From Orientallactaga sibirica (taxonomy: Eukaryota > Chordata > Mammalia > Rodentia > Dipodidae), in the NCBI GenBank assembly GCA_036365145.1, contig JAEOAD010000240.1:1116001-1180000 (forward strand): a stretch of DNA of 64,000 bases. Reading direction: 5' to 3'. A program made the position numbers and the translations under genes. Positions within the stretch are counted from its first letter, which is position 1; the number at the start of each line of letters is the position of its first letter. The notes under the pieces are model-generated. The model saw only the letters and a list, made by a program, of their open reading frames with translations. It was not told the DNA's origin and ran no database searches. This document shows, piece by piece, positions 34,888-47,462 of this stretch.

Positions 34888-35088
34888 AGAGGGAGATAGA
34901 GATGGGTACCAGCAGTCTCTCAGCTGCTGTGAACGAAATCTAGATGCATGCGCCCCCTTGTGGGCAAGTGTGGCATTGCGCCCCTGTGTTACTTTGCATC
35001 TGGCTAAACATGGGACCTGGAGATTGGAACCCGGTTCTTAGGCTTAGCAGGCAGGCGCCTTAACCACTAAGCCATCTCTCCAGCCCTA
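34836..35088 (-). mobile_element. Dip-like SINE, long variant
   Basis: Antisense copy with (GA)n and the extra internal segment containing GTGTGGCATTGCG between the usual CCCCCTTGTG and TGCATCTGGCT blocks. Confidence 0.85.
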
Positions 35089-35164
35089 AACTTATACTTT
35101 TTAATTCAACATGCTCCAGCAGAATTATATTTTATAGGAATCCTTTATACATTTTCTTTGTTTT

Positions 35165-35496
35165 GTAGGTGTGCATGTTTGCATGCTTATGGGCACATAT
35201 GTGCAGGTGCACAGGTTTGTGCATGCATGTGGATGTACGAGATTGATGTTAGGTGTCTTCTTAAATCCCTCTTCACAAAATTTTTGGTGACAGGGTCTCT
35301 CACTGAACCCTTCACTTGCCAATCCAATAAGCCTGAGCCAACAAGCCCCGGGGATACTCCTGTCTCCACTCCCCAGCACTGGGATTACAGGTGAGCACCA
35401 CCATGCCTGATTTTTACTTGGGTACTGAGTATCCAAACTCAGGTCCTCATGCTTGTACTGAAGGCGCTTTACTCACTGAACCATTTCCCCAGGTTT
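35165..35496 (-). mobile_element. B4-type SINE
   Basis: Antisense copy with GACAGGGTCTCTCACTGAACC, AGCACTGGGATTACAGG, GAGTATCCAAACTCAGGTCC and an ID-like end (ACTGAACCATTTCCCCAGG). Confidence 0.75.
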
Positions 35497-35671
35497 CATT
35501 TTTTTTTTTTAAAGCCTTTGCTTAGCACTTGGCTGGTCAGTTTACAGTCAGAGTCAGAAGCAGTTTGGGTTGGTCAATTTCTGGAACTCAGTTTTGTATG
35601 GACAGTGGGAAAGAGGGTATTGCTGATATTATCTTTAAGTTTTTCTCATGCTGACATCTTGTGTGTCTTAA

Positions 35672-36271
35672 TGGAGGAGAAACTGGAGTAAAATAGTTTT
35701 ATTTAAGGCAGTTTCTCAGGGACAGAAGCTCAAAGAAAGAACCAGGAGATGCTACCTTGCCTGTCCTGGCAAAACTAGAGCTTAGCATCTGATGCTTATG
35801 AAATTAGAATGAGACATTGACTTATCAAATAAAATCTTGATTAAGGGCTGAGGAGATGGCTTAGTGGTTAAAGCATTTGCCTGTGAAGCCTAAGGACTCA
35901 GGTTCAATTCCCCAGTACCCATGTAAGCCAGATGAACAAGGTGGCACATGCATCTGGAGTTCATTTGCAGTGGTTAGAGGCTCTAGCACACCCATTCTCT
36001 CTCTATTTGCCTCTCTCTCTCTCTAATAAATAAATAAAATATTTAAAAAACAAAGAAAAAATATTGATGAAAACTGTTCAATAATGGCAGGAAAAATTTC
36101 TCAATGGTTAAGGTGATTGCCTGCAAAGTCTAATGACCCAGGTTTGATTCCCCATTACTCATGTCAAAGCCAGATGGAAACAAAGTGGTGCATGCACCTG
36201 GAGTTCATTTGCACTGGCCAGAGGCCTAGTGTGCCCATTCTCTGTCTCTCTTCTCTCTGTCTCTCGTTACT

Positions 36272-36331
<60 letters not shown>

Positions 36332-36608
36332 ATCATTTATGTCAGGTTCATAAATAGAGGACTCTAAGGTTTCCTTGTGCTCAAGGTTTTATTTAATGCC
36401 AGTGAGAGACTAGTGAGATTTGGAACAGGAGGGAAGGGAATGGAAGGGAACTGTGAACTGGAATGGAAAGAAGATGGTGAGTGGAAGGAAACTCCAAACT
36501 GTAGAAAGATAGAAAAAGAGAGAAATAGTTTCAGAACCTAGCACCTTTGGTGGGAGGGGGATGGGAGGAAGGATATGAAATTCTTAGAGTTTAGTCTGTA
36601 TGTGTGTG

Positions 36609-36639
<31 letters not shown>

Positions 36640-38003
36640 CGCAAGCAAATTCTTGTAAGGGGAGGGGGAAGTGTTTGGAAGGGAAGAGAGAAAGTTTCAT
36701 GGAGGTGATAAACATCATGATCATGTCTTTAACTTCTGAAATGGGGTGGAGTTGAGCTGCTTTCTCCATTTTAAAGTGTCTGAGTCAAGGGCCCATATCT
36801 GTTTTTCTTGCATTAACAGGATAAGGAAATCTAAGTGGCACATTGAGGTGGTCTGGATGACTCTAGAAGACTAAGGAGGGGCCTATGAATATAAGAATCA
36901 AAATAGTCATTGAGGAAGTAATAGGCATTTCTGAAAACATTTGGAATTGGATCTCCTGAAATGGACTGTGTAAGTAGGTAAATAAAAGACTGAACTGGCA
37001 TCCTCAGAGAGAACTCAGTAAACATGAGGGAGCCCTGCCATACAACAGAATGTAAGCAATGTCATGCACAAGCCAAGCTGAAAAGTCTAGAACAAAGCTA
37101 GTCACAGAGAGGCCAAGTCATATACAAAAGATAATAAGTTGGCTAATATAGCACAAAAATAATTTTGGCTCTGGACCCATAACATTTAACTCTCTACAAT
37201 TGCTGCAGTTCATTATTGAAGTTTTACTAACACAGGTGTGGCTCATGGGAGCTTCATCTTTTGATTCCCATTTTGCCAAATATTGAAGGAGAAACTGGAG
37301 TAAGATAGCTTTTTACATGCAGTAGGGACAGAAGCCCAAAAAGGGAATAAGAAGCTGCCATCCAGCCACCCTGGCAAAACAAGAACTCAGCATCTGAACC
37401 AGTCTCACCCAAGATGACTATGAGCAATTTCTTGGCAACAGCACTCCCTGCTTCTTCACCAGTCTAGCACATCTGGGTGGGCTGGTCCCTTTGGTCAGTA
37501 CCCTAAGTCCACAAACCAATCAGGTCTTTCCTTTACACACCTGGGTCATTAAAAAGGGCCCACTGTGCATATAAGCCTCTCTCCCATTTTGGCAGCCCAA
37601 CCTGTGATTTTCTCACTGGAGTACCTGTGTGTAAGTTCCCCCCTCCCCCTTCTCCCAGCCTGGTTGGGAGAGGGGAGGGCTTTTGTTACTTGTCTGGGTA
37701 TTTTTCTGCTTGCTTCTTAGATTTATTTTATTTCCAGATGTCTTTTCACTTTTGATTTTTCTATAAACTCTGGATCTGCCACATGTGTAATAACTCTCTT
37801 TGATCTCTTGGCTACTTGCTCTCTGGGTGTAAATTTCCAGGTCCTGATCTTGATGCTTCCTTGCTCTGTTACCTGTGCAGTCTTACTTTAAGCCCTGAGT
37901 CCTTCACTAACTTATTTCTTAGCCTTTCCTGACCTGTATGTGAATGTGAAGGTGAAGGGCTGGAGCACTTATGATTTGCTCCCCGTGTGTGTGTGTGGGG
38001 GGG

Positions 38004-38041
<38 letters not shown>

Positions 38042-38765
38042 ATGTTTCTTCTAAATCCATTGGCCTGGACTCTCATGTTTTGCTGTCCACATGTTTGTGC
38101 TCCCTTTGTGAGCTTCTCTCTTGGGGATTTTCCTAAGTCTCCATTTTTCCCATTTTCTCTTCCTAGCTGGCCAAAGAGGGGAATTCTCTTCTGACCTGAG
38201 TCAGATAGCCTCCTCCCTGGATCCTGATCCACCTGCAGTGAATAACCCTCATAATTCATCCTATTGTAACAGGAGCTTAGGGGCTCCTTGCCAATGCCAA
38301 TCACACCAATAAGTTTAGGGTACCCCAGATCCTTGTCTTAATGAATTTAAAGAATTAACTCCATATACTAGAGGATAAGAGTTAGACTTTATTAGATTAA
38401 GAAACAGAAAGAGGAGAAAATAAAGAGATCTCCTGCAATGTGGAAGGCTGGAGGGAGTAGAGAGCTCATGTGGGTGTAGAGGTCTTAGACCTGGAAGTCC
38501 CGAAAAGATGGAAAGCCAAAACAAGGCTTTACCCACCTGGTAAGGATTTATTTATAATCTTATTATGGTGGGCTTTACCCTCAAGGCTAGGTAAGTCTGA
38601 GAGGGAGCTGATTGGCCTGGGCTATGGGCTGGACCAGATGCTGATTCTGCTGAAGCAGGCAGACACCTTGTTCCCTCTTTGGGCCTTCTTTCCTAATTGG
38701 CTATCTAATTCTCACTCAATATCTCCTTAAATAAATTCAATACTTTATAATTTACCCTTCTCAGA
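35672..38765. mobile_element. Mosaic of ERV/LTR fragments with nested SINEs
   Basis: 35672-35800 and 37285-37400 are diverged direct repeats sharing GGAGAAACTGGAGTAA, CTGGCAAAAC and CAGCATCTGA, read as LTR pieces. 37400-37900 resembles a plus-strand LTR promoter (CCAAT 37516-37520, ATATAAG 37569-37575). 38320-38760 is LTR-like on the other strand (TTTATTAGATTAAG). Dip-like SINEs lie at 35847-36052 and 36085-36262, (AT)n at 36275-36328, (GA)n near 36610 and (GT)n at 37985-38038. No viral coding frame was seen. Confidence 0.5.
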
Positions 38766-38999
38766 GTCTATTTTATCAATTCTTTGTTAAAGTCAAATAA
38801 GGACCCCAAAGTTGAGGTTCACAGGCTCAAGACATTTCTTTATCCCAGTATAGTTTACCCTCCATGGTAATGGCTCTCAAAATAATACCAACAAAATATT
38901 GGGTAACTTCAGGGCTTAGGCCAATTATTTGTTGCTCTTTGCTTTTAAAAAACCATGGAAAGCCATTGTCATATTTATGCTTCTGGCAGGATTTCTTAA

Positions 39000-39150
39000 T
39001 AATGGTTCTACTGACATTTTGGACTGTAATTTTTTTCTGTAATAGCCTGTCATTATAGAATATTTAGTAATACCCCTGGCAATTACCTACTAGAGGCCAG
39101 TAACACTGTCCCTTTTGCCCATATTTTATGACAATTAAGAATATTTCCAA
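39000..39150 (+). mobile_element. Ancient hAT-Charlie remnant (MER20-like)
   Basis: The order CTACTGACATTTTGGACTG, CTGTCATTATAGAATATTTA, CCTACTAGAGGCCAGTAACA, GACAATTAAGAATATTTCC follows the 3' half of MER20 as I remember it. It is a fossil non-autonomous DNA transposon shared across placental mammals. Confidence 0.6.
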
Positions 39151-39239
39151 GGAAAAAAGGAGAGTAAAGTCAGGAAGAACCTTAGTTTGAAATCTTAACC
39201 AAGGAACTAATCCAACCCAAATTCAAATTCAAATATTCA

Positions 39240-39450
39240 GACTGGAGGGATGGCTCAGTGGTTATGGCACTTGTCTGTAAAGCCTAATGACCTGATTTGG
39301 ATTCCCCAGTTCCTACATAAAGCCAGATGCACAAAGTGGTACATGCATCTGGAGTTCATTTGTAGTGGCTGAAAGCCCCATGTGCCCGACCATTCTGTCT
39401 CTCTGTCGGTCTCTCTCTGCTTCAAATAAATGAGTAAAATAAATTTCAAA
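39240..39450 (+). mobile_element. Dip-like SINE
   Basis: Sense copy (GGAGGGATGGCTCAGTGGTT) with a short CT tail. Confidence 0.85.
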
Positions 39451-40555
39451 TATTCCTTGAAATTGATATCATTCTTGCATTGAAAGACTAAATTTATTAG
39501 TGGTAGAACATTTGCCCATAACATTTTATATAAATTCCAAAACATTAAAAAATGTAATTTTTCTGTTTCCTTGTTTTGTTATTATGTTACTTTGTTAAAA
39601 CCTTCCTCCCCTCTTCTTTTGATATATTTCCCTTCTTATTTCTAGCCCTTCTTTTAACAGAATCATTGGGATTTCCTCCTGAAAAATGTCAAATGTCACC
39701 ATAAAGTATATGTGTTTCTTCCATCTGAAAAAGAAAGTCTAAACTTTGACTCTGGGTTGTATATTGAAAAGAGTTGTTGGGTAAGTCTTGAGTTTCTGTA
39801 CTTGCAAAAAAAATCCCCTGAGATACAAATAAGAATATCAAATAAGATACTGTTCATCCTTTGATAAAAATAAGTGTGTGTCTTAGAGACACAAGCTCAG
39901 TAACTAGAAATCTGAACCTTATGCCCATATTCCTTAGTCAACATGTGAAAAGAAAAAAAAAAAAAAACTCAGTTGGTTTGAAGCTGAGCAATAATGGCAG
40001 TTCTTATGACTTTTTAATTTTTTAATTTTTTATATTTTGAAGTTGGGGGTCTTCCTATACCGACCAGGCTGGCCTTGAATACACAATCCTCCTGCCTCAG
40101 TCTCCTTAGTGCTGGGATTATAGCCATTTCCTAGCCCAATAAGTACTCCAAGGAACCTGTCATCTCTAGAGAAAGTACAACAAAGTGTGCAAATCTTTCA
40201 AGAACCCAGGCCATTTTTTGCATTGTGTTTTCTCTGAAATTTACAGAATAAAGATTTTTCCTAAGGAGGAGGGAGTTATCATGGTTTATTGTCCATAATT
40301 ATGGAAATTGTCAATAAAAAATGTTTAAAAAAATTTTTTCCTTCTGTCTGACAAAAAGGTTACTTCTTAGCTTAACCTAAATCTATAGTTACAGTCTGAG
40401 GAACAAACATATTGTTTTTCCTCCAAAACATTCTTAAACGTTTTATCATCAAAATTAGATTTATAATGATAATTCTGGGTATAACTGGCAGTATTATACA
40501 GATATAAAGTAGATAAATTGCAACATTGATGTGTTACCTCATTTTTATAATCCCA
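39451..40555. other. Mostly single-copy stretch upstream of NEPN
   Basis: No gene is recognised. It contains an old antisense B1-like copy (40030-40135) and a short sense L1 3' terminus (40262-40340, ending in the TGTCAATAAAAAATG type of end). Confidence 0.6.
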
Positions 40556-40960
40556 GTGATATGAAAGTTTGGGTTCAGAGGGGAATTAGATTCCATGAAG
40601 ATTCAGGAGATCCCAGGTCCCTGGACCCCAACTTTTGAGTCCTTGTCCAGGTTAGCAAAGAATTGAAAATGTGGACTTAGAGAAGGGTAGATTATGAGTT
40701 ATATAGTTTATTTTAGGGACAGTGGGAGCATTAGGATCAGAGATAAGGCTATCAGGGAAGCTCAAGTCAAACAAGGTCTTCCCTTTTGCAGTGGGGAAGG
40801 TGGAGGGAGATAGAGAATGTCCCCTTCACATAGAGAAAACTGGACACACAGGCACTTGGAAAGTAATACAGGGGGAGTCTAAGCCAAAAGATTCCCTTTG
40901 CATAGTAGGTCAAAGAAGACTAAGAGAGAATAAGCTGCTCACATCATAAAAAGAGATCAC
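40556..40960 (-). mobile_element. Unclassified ERV LTR, same family as 8494
   Basis: TTTGGGTTCAGAGGGGAATT, GCAAAGAATTGAAAATGTGG and AGTTTATTTTAGGGACAG match the copies at 8494 and 58983. It ends before the NEPN upstream single-copy region. Confidence 0.6.
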
Positions 40961-42047
40961 ATTTTTAGCTATTTTTCTTTTTCTAATTTTTAAATTTTAC
41001 TTTTATTAGGTATTATTTTGACAAAAACCTAAAAGTAATTCTGTTATTCTGCCAAAAAAATAAATTATTGAACAGCAGAGTATGGACAAAAAAAATCTTT
41101 TTATTATTCTCTCTGATAAAGGAAAAAAAACAGGAAAAGTAATCAAAAAAAGAGGGAAAGCACACAGGTACAGGTACTGTGGAAATGCAATCAATTGATT
41201 CTGAGATCAAAGAAGCTGGCTAAAAGGGGTGATTGTATAGCAAAGGGCATCAGGGCTAACAGGGCTGCTTTGTGAGATCTGCCCAGGCTCATTCTATCAC
41301 TTGAAGCATTCTCTCTACAGTCTTTGCTTAAAATGCTCTCAACCCTCAGCAGGGATGCCTAGTGCAAGACAAAAAGCCACAACAAAGAAGTGTCCTAGAC
41401 AAGGGACCCTCCCCTCTCCATGCTTCTTTTGAGGGCTTACAATCACCTAATCCCACTGAAGAAGCCACGGGCCCATGTGATAAAGATAATGTCTATTTAT
41501 AATGGAGTCAAATAACCTTTTTTTTTTTTTTTTTTAAAGTGAAAAAGACATTTTCTAAACTAAAATATTTGAGTGAATTATGTGATGGATAAGTGAAATA
41601 CCTGAGACTCTAAACATCTCATTACTGTAACCCATTGTTTCATCTAGCAATGAAATGTCCTTGAAGCAGTAACAGGTAGAAAGTTTTACCTATTTTCTCT
41701 TATTAGTTAATGTGAGAAGAAAACATCTGCTAGTTTCAGTCCTACAAAAATGGTTTTAATACAGGGTCACAGAAAATCCAAAGGTTTTATGACCCACTAT
41801 AAAGCAGCTCTTTGTTTTCTCCCACCAATCCCTCATGTGTGGGTTAGCAAAACAAGGAAGCCAACAAATAGCAGAGGTATTTGCAGATTAGCCCTGGAGG
41901 TCATAAATAACACAGGGTTTTGTTCACCTACAAATATTAAGGCAGCTTATCAATGTTTAAGCCCCTTCCTCTTTGTAATGATTGCTGACATTTTAACCCA
42001 GACAAATTGAGATTTTTTTTCTTTTGTGTCTTAATACATTGGCAGAG
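40961..42047. other. NEPN upstream region, apparently single-copy
   Basis: No repeat or ORF I recognise, apart from a T-run at 41518-41536. This is the likeliest place for proximal regulatory elements of NEPN. Confidence 0.5.
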
Positions 42048-42144
42048 TATAAATTCGTAAGATTCTATTATCAGAGTTTATGGTATCAAGAGTGAGGAGT
42101 CTGACCTAAGCAGCTGCCTGCTACCTGAGAGCCCGTTTTGGAAG
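42048..42144 (+). promoter_or_regulatory. NEPN: NEPN core promoter with TATA box and 5'UTR
   Basis: A canonical TATAAATT lies at 42048-42055, 90 to 97 bp before the NEPN initiator codon. This predicts a transcription start near 42080 and a 5'UTR of about 65 nt without an intron. Between the TATA box and the ATG there is no upstream ATG in a good context. The 500 bp upstream (41540-42047) looks single-copy. It contains TTTATG-like and TGTTTAA-like words of the type bound by CDX and FOXA factors, which would suit an endoderm gene, but single words like these are weak evidence. Confidence 0.65.
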
Positions 42145-42333
42145 ATGCACCTGCTCTGTGCTCTCCTTGTTCTGCTCTCTCTGAGCCGTGGTCTCAGTCC
42201 TAACTGTCCAGGAAGGTGCAGCTGTGATTCCATGCAGTCGGTGCAATGCTACAGACTCATAGAGGTTCCCTCAGGCATTCCTTCTACCACCAAGAGGCTT
42301 TACATTAGCCACAGCAGAATCCAGCATCTACAG
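42145..42333 (+). CDS. NEPN: NEPN (nephrocan) exon 1: signal peptide and cysteine-rich N-cap
   Basis: Nephrocan is a secreted small leucine-rich-repeat protein reported to inhibit TGF-beta signalling and used as an endoderm marker in mouse. This exon encodes 63 residues. A hydrophobic signal peptide (MHLLCALLVLLSLSRG, about residues 1-17) is followed by an LRR N-terminal cap. The cap cysteines follow C-X3-C-X-C-X7-C (NCPGRCSCDSMQSVQC). After it comes the first LRR-like strand, ending HLQ. The donor is CAG|GTAACT at 42333/42334, phase 0. The ATG is the first one after the TATA box and lies directly before the signal peptide. Reading continues past the donor for 24 codons only as intron read-through. 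The cap, the LRR type and the position next to GOPC together make the identification firm. Confidence 0.9.
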
Positions 42334-42596
42334 GTAACTATGTCATGCTACACTCAAGTTGTTGCGGTTCTGTGTGGGGTGTGTGTGGGGATTTTAGACA
42401 TGACATGAATAATCCTAACTTAAAAATAAAGTTAGGCTAGCCACACTCCTTGCTTGCTGTGGCTCCTGACATGTCATATGCTCTGGATATTTTTCCCACC
42501 CCAAAAAAGTCAATTGATCATTCATTTATTTCAACTTTCATTGAACAAGTTTAAAACTATGTTGTTACAAAGAGCAAGTAAAAAATGGGCTCTTTC

Positions 42597-42757
42597 AGCC
42601 GGTCATGGTGGTGCACGTCTTTAATCCCAGCACTTGGGAGGCAGAGGTAAGAGGATCACCATGAGTTCAGGCCACTCTGAGACTACATAGTGAATTCCAG
42701 GTCATCCTGGACTAGAGTGAGACCCTCCTCAAAAAAATCAGAAAAAAAAAAAAAAAA
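42597..42757 (+). mobile_element. B1 SINE (NEPN intron 1)
   Basis: Sense copy with an A-rich tail that continues to about 42787. Confidence 0.9.
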
Positions 42758-43122
42758 TGGTCTCTCTTTAAAAAAAAAAAAAAAAAAGAGCTATTGTTAC
42801 TTGAATTCCTCAGGCATTAAGGGTGAATACTTTCAAGGGGAAAAGTTTCATTTTGTGCCAGATGTAATAGTAGACTAGAGCATTATTATAAGACCATTAA
42901 GATTAATGGGTGTTTCAGAATAAATTATACAAGCTCATATACCAGCCAGGCACCAGTGTCTTTCTGGAAACCTGTATCAGGGATATACATGGATTTTGTT
43001 TAATCAAGTTACTTACAGTTGTTATTATATGGCTTGAATTATAACTTTATTTTTATGTTCATCTATCCATAGGACACTGGACAAAGTCCTGTTGATTTGT
43101 CTTTTACAAAACAAGGGAACTA

Positions 43123-43551
43123 GCTGGGTGTGGTGGCACACGCCTTTAATCCCAGCACTCGGGAGGCAGAGGTAGGAGGATTGCCGTGAGTTTGAGGCCA
43201 CCCTGAGACTACAAAGTGAATTCCAGGTCAGCCTGGGCTAGAGTGAAACCCTACCTTGGAAAACTAAAAACAAACAAACAAACAAAAAAAGCCACAAAAC
43301 AAGGGAACTTCTATTTTTGACCTTTGGAGTTTTGAAAGCTATGAAGAGATGAGGGCTCTTATTAACTAAAGATCTGACATTCTTAGACAAACAGTTAAAA
43401 AGTCTGAGTCTGGTCAGGCGTGGTGGCATACCCCTTTAATGCCAGCATTCTGAGGCCAAGGTGGGAGAATTGTGAGTTTAAGACCAGCCTGAGACTATGT
43501 AGTAAATTACAGGTCAGCCTGGGCTAGAGCGAGACCCTACCTACAAAAAAA

Positions 43552-43607
<56 letters not shown>

Positions 43608-43612
43608 AAAAA
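43123..43612 (+). mobile_element. Two B1 SINEs and a (GAAA)n microsatellite
   Basis: Sense B1 at 43123-43295 with a (CAAA)n tail, sense B1 at 43412-43545, then about 16 GAAA units grown from the second tail. Confidence 0.9.
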
Positions 43613-44404
43613 GAAACAAAACAAAACCAAACCTGGGCCTTATTTTTTTACCTTATGAATCATGTAGGTTGAATTAGATAAGTGATGTAGGCCTTCTCTA
43701 GACAAAAAAGTCTATGGCTTTGATTTTAACTTTACTACTCGCTCCTATTGGTTTATATAACAAACCCTGAGATAAGGAAATACCTCTCTGGGAATTAGGC
43801 GCAGAGAGGCCTCAAGTACAGCCATCTTCCCTCCAATAGAGACACCTGCTCCCTTTTATTTGGTTAATAAATTTTCATGTGGCTGTCCAAGTCTAAAATA
43901 TATGTCACAATATTTCTATCCAAATTCAATAAGCACAGTTGTTTCCATCTGTTTCCCTTCCCCTTCAACCCGAGTAGTGCTAGTACCTGTTGGGTCTAAG
44001 CCTTTAAGCAAGGCACCCAGCTAAAGGGTAAGGCCCTTAAATATATGCTCTGAAATTTGAGCTGCCAGTGTCTAGGAGTGATCCTGTTCTGCCGCTTTGG
44101 AGCCAATATACTGCTCATCAAATTCAATTACTGAATGAATAAATTTGTCATTGGTTTTCTCCCTATCCCCTAGGTCTAGCCTACTCACATGCTCTTCTCA
44201 TTACAGTAAGAAAGTCCTCTCAGTTGTGTTTCCTCCTCTCCCTTTATTTTCAGCACTGCCTATCTCTCTTTCTTCACTTCCTGTTCATTCTGCTATCTGA
44301 TTTCCACCTATTTCACACAGCAAAAACTGGTTGCTGACTTATTTTCAAGAAATTCTAAATCTCTTGCCCTGTTTGATACTTTCAAGACCTTTCTGTTTTT
44401 CTTT

Positions 44405-44617
44405 TTTAAAAACAAATATTTAATTAATTTATTTATTTGAGAGAGAGAGAGAGAGGCAGAGAAAGAGAAAAAGAATGGGCATGCCATGGCCTCTAGCCAC
44501 TTCAATCAAACTCTAGATACATGCACCATCTTTTCCATCTGGCTTGACATGGGTACTGGGAAATCAGATAGGCTTTGCAGGCAAGCGCCTTAGCCATGGA
44601 GCCATCTTTCCAGCCCA
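44405..44617 (-). mobile_element. Dip-like SINE (NEPN intron 1)
   Basis: Antisense copy with (GA)n, ending GCCATCTTTCCAGCCC. Confidence 0.85.
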
Positions 44618-45022
44618 TATTCTTTTTTGCACAAAGCTTTTCCTCCATTGTCCTTCCCTTCTTAGAATGTCTCAAGTCCTACTCCTAAACTGTTCCTTTT
44701 CTTAAAACCGTCTCATTAGGTGGCCTCATTGTGCTTCAGTGACAATGGTTCTCCTGAATTTCTAAAATAGAGATTTTCCTGTGTTTCATATTTATTCAGT
44801 TGCCCATATTACTTGTAAAAATTTTCTCCCATTCTGTGAGTTATCTTTTTCTTGGTGGTGTCCTTACAATACACAGAAGTTTTTAATTTTGAATGAGTCC
44901 AAATTATCATCTCTCTCTCTCTCTCTCTCATTCATTGTGTGTGTGTGTGTTTGTTTTACTTGTGCTTTTATTATCTTAGCCAAGATACTTTACCTAACCT
45001 AGATATAGTCATATATATATTG

Positions 45023-45163
45023 TTTTTTCGAGGTAGGGTCTCACTCTAGCCCAGGCTGACCTGGAACTCACTATGTACTCTCAGGGTGGCCTTGAACTCA
45101 CGGCGATCCTCCTACTCTGCCTCCTGAGTGCTGGGATTAAAGGCATGCACCACCATGCCTGGC
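45023..45163 (-). mobile_element. B1 SINE (NEPN intron 1)
   Basis: Antisense copy with intact GTTTTTTCGAGGTAGGGTC and CTGGGATTAAAGGC blocks. Confidence 0.9.
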
Positions 45164-45615
45164 TTGGTACAGTTATTTTTGAGTGCATTTTTATGTATGT
45201 ATGAGAAAGGAGTTAACTTTGTTCTTTTGTTATTCATCCTTTTCTATTGCTGTTCACTAGCTTATATTTACTCTCAAGCCATGATGAGGTGTTTAACTGC
45301 ACTGAATAAAAGACATATTAGAAATTGTTACATGTGATATCAAAACACCAAACTGACACTATGCTGTCAGAAAACTCACTTTTGTTTGGAGGCACACAGA
45401 TTCAGCTCAGCTCAGTTCTTTGTGTCCACAAATGAAAAATAAAACTAAATTCACCTCAATATTGTCACTCAAGCTTCTACATGTCAAAGTGACATATTCT
45501 AAGGCAGAGGACAAATATGATTGTAGTTGTAGTCAATGAAAATGATTCTACTTTACATCTTTTTTGTGGAAGAGAAGTTACAACCAATTGCCACTGGGTA
45601 GGAAAATCTCACTGA

Positions 45616-45753
45616 GGCTGGGTGTGGTGGTACACATCTTTAACCCCAGCACACTCAGAAGACAGAGGGAAGAGGAGTGCCTGAGATTACATAGTGAATT
45701 CCAGGTCAGCCTAAACTAGAGTAAAACCCTACCTTGAAAAACCAAAAGAAAAT
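45616..45753 (+). mobile_element. B1 SINE (NEPN intron 1)
   Basis: Sense, diverged copy ending CCTTGAAAAACC. Confidence 0.85.
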
Positions 45754-46469
45754 CTTACTTAACAGTGGGATTATAGGTTATTTTTATTTTCTTTTAATAT
45801 TTTTCCAGAGATTTAAGATTGTTTGTAGAGAACATATGCTGCTTTCATTATCATAAAAACATTCCAAGCTTGTTTTAGAAACTCTCTGCTGGTTTGGCTC
45901 CCACAGAGCAGAAGCCATTTCTTTCTGGGGATGGCAGTTTTGTCATACGTTAGACCTATAAGGAGCCCACAAAGAGCGTGAGGCCTCTAATGTTTGGAGC
46001 AGAACCTGCCCCAGGGTGAAAGAAAATCACAGCCTTTCATGGAAAGCCAGTAGGAGTGATCCTGGGCTCTAGAAAATCACTTGCTTTGTTTTCTTAAGCA
46101 GCAATGAGTATCCTGTTAGCTAGTCCAAAGTTAGCTCTGGGGCAAAAGCCTCTCTCCACATTCTGTGAAAACAACCTTGCTGAGGCAATGAAAATGGAAA
46201 ATAAGGTCTAGGCAAATTCATTCATAAAGTTGATGTTTTCCTCACTGTTTGTGTCAAGAGAACTCTATATCCCCCAGTTCAATGGATGTTATAAACAGTA
46301 AGGTTAATAAAAATATTCATTGGGATAAGATAAACCAGTGCTGGTACCCCAGTTTTCCACTTGCTAGTAGGTGCTAGCATTTAGGCAGGTTAGTTTCCCT
46401 TTCTAAGCTTAGTTAGTACATAGGGTTTGTAAAGATTAAACATAGTAAATTCTTTTAAAATGGCACCTT

Positions 46470-46905
46470 TTTTTTGTTTGATTTTTGAGGTAGGGTTTCA
46501 CTCTATGTGAAAATGTTTGCTATATTTGAAGTAAAACAGACAGCTAATAAATTCAGTTAGGAACAGTTTATTTATGATTTTGGCCAGTCTCTATAAATAG
46601 AAATGAAAATAAATGGAAACTTTGAGAATGCACTTCAAAATAAATCACCTTTCAGATTTGTGCTATCTCTGAGACCTACTAAAGAAGCAAGCAATATTTC
46701 AGGGTTTGTGGTCACTTAGATATAAGTATTAATAATACCAAATTCTCCTTTTGGGAGCTCAACAGGACATGAAATGAAATCTGTCTAGTCACTTCTGACT
46801 TTAAGCCTATTTTACTTTGTGTATCTGACTTCACATGGGTATTGGAGAATTAAGCCTGGGCCAGTAGGTTTTGTAAGCAAGTGCTTGAGCCATTTCCATA
46901 GCCTG
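46470..46905 (-). mobile_element. B1 and Dip-like scraps (NEPN intron 1)
   Basis: A short B1 end (46470-46496) and a truncated antisense Dip-like piece (about 46800-46905), with single-copy DNA between them. Confidence 0.55.
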
Positions 46906-47209
46906 AAAAGGGTATTTCAGAATGCAGCATAGAGTAAATAGCTCTGGGTCATAGACCATTTATATTTTGGGCCCAAAATTCTCCAATGATTTTTTTTTTT
47001 TTTTGTACAGATCTTGAGTCCTTTTTGAAATAGGCCACATACAAAAGAAAATGGCATAGCTGAGGCAAGGTGGACTTTAGATTCCATAGACTTTGTTAAA
47101 GCTCTCATACTTTCTAGTTCCTAGTCTTCCTACCTAATGCTGTTGATGATAGCAAAGTTGTAACATTATTGGGAGGTTGATGATAACATGTAAGAAAGCA
47201 CATGGCTGG

Positions 47210-47370
47210 TTTTTTTTTTTTTTTTTGGTTTTTCAAGGTAGGGTCTCGCTCTAACCCAGGCTGACCTGGAATTCACTCTGTAGTCTCAGGGTGGCCTTGA
47301 GCTCATGGCGATCCTCCTACCTCTGCCTCCTGAGTGCTGGGATGAAAGGCGTGCACCACCACACCCGGCC
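47210..47370 (-). mobile_element. B1 SINE, left arm of an inverted pair (NEPN intron 1)
   Basis: Antisense, well-preserved copy preceded by a poly-T run. Confidence 0.92.
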
Positions 47371-47462
47371 ACATGTTTTTTTTTTTTTTTTTTTGGTTTT
47401 TTTTTTTTTTTCACATGGTTGTTTTTTTTGATACTCAACAACTGTAAGAATAAAATCACAAG

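Noticed and set aside
43546..43612. GAAA array as an unusual element
   Set aside because: It is an ordinary microsatellite grown from the A-rich tail of a B1.
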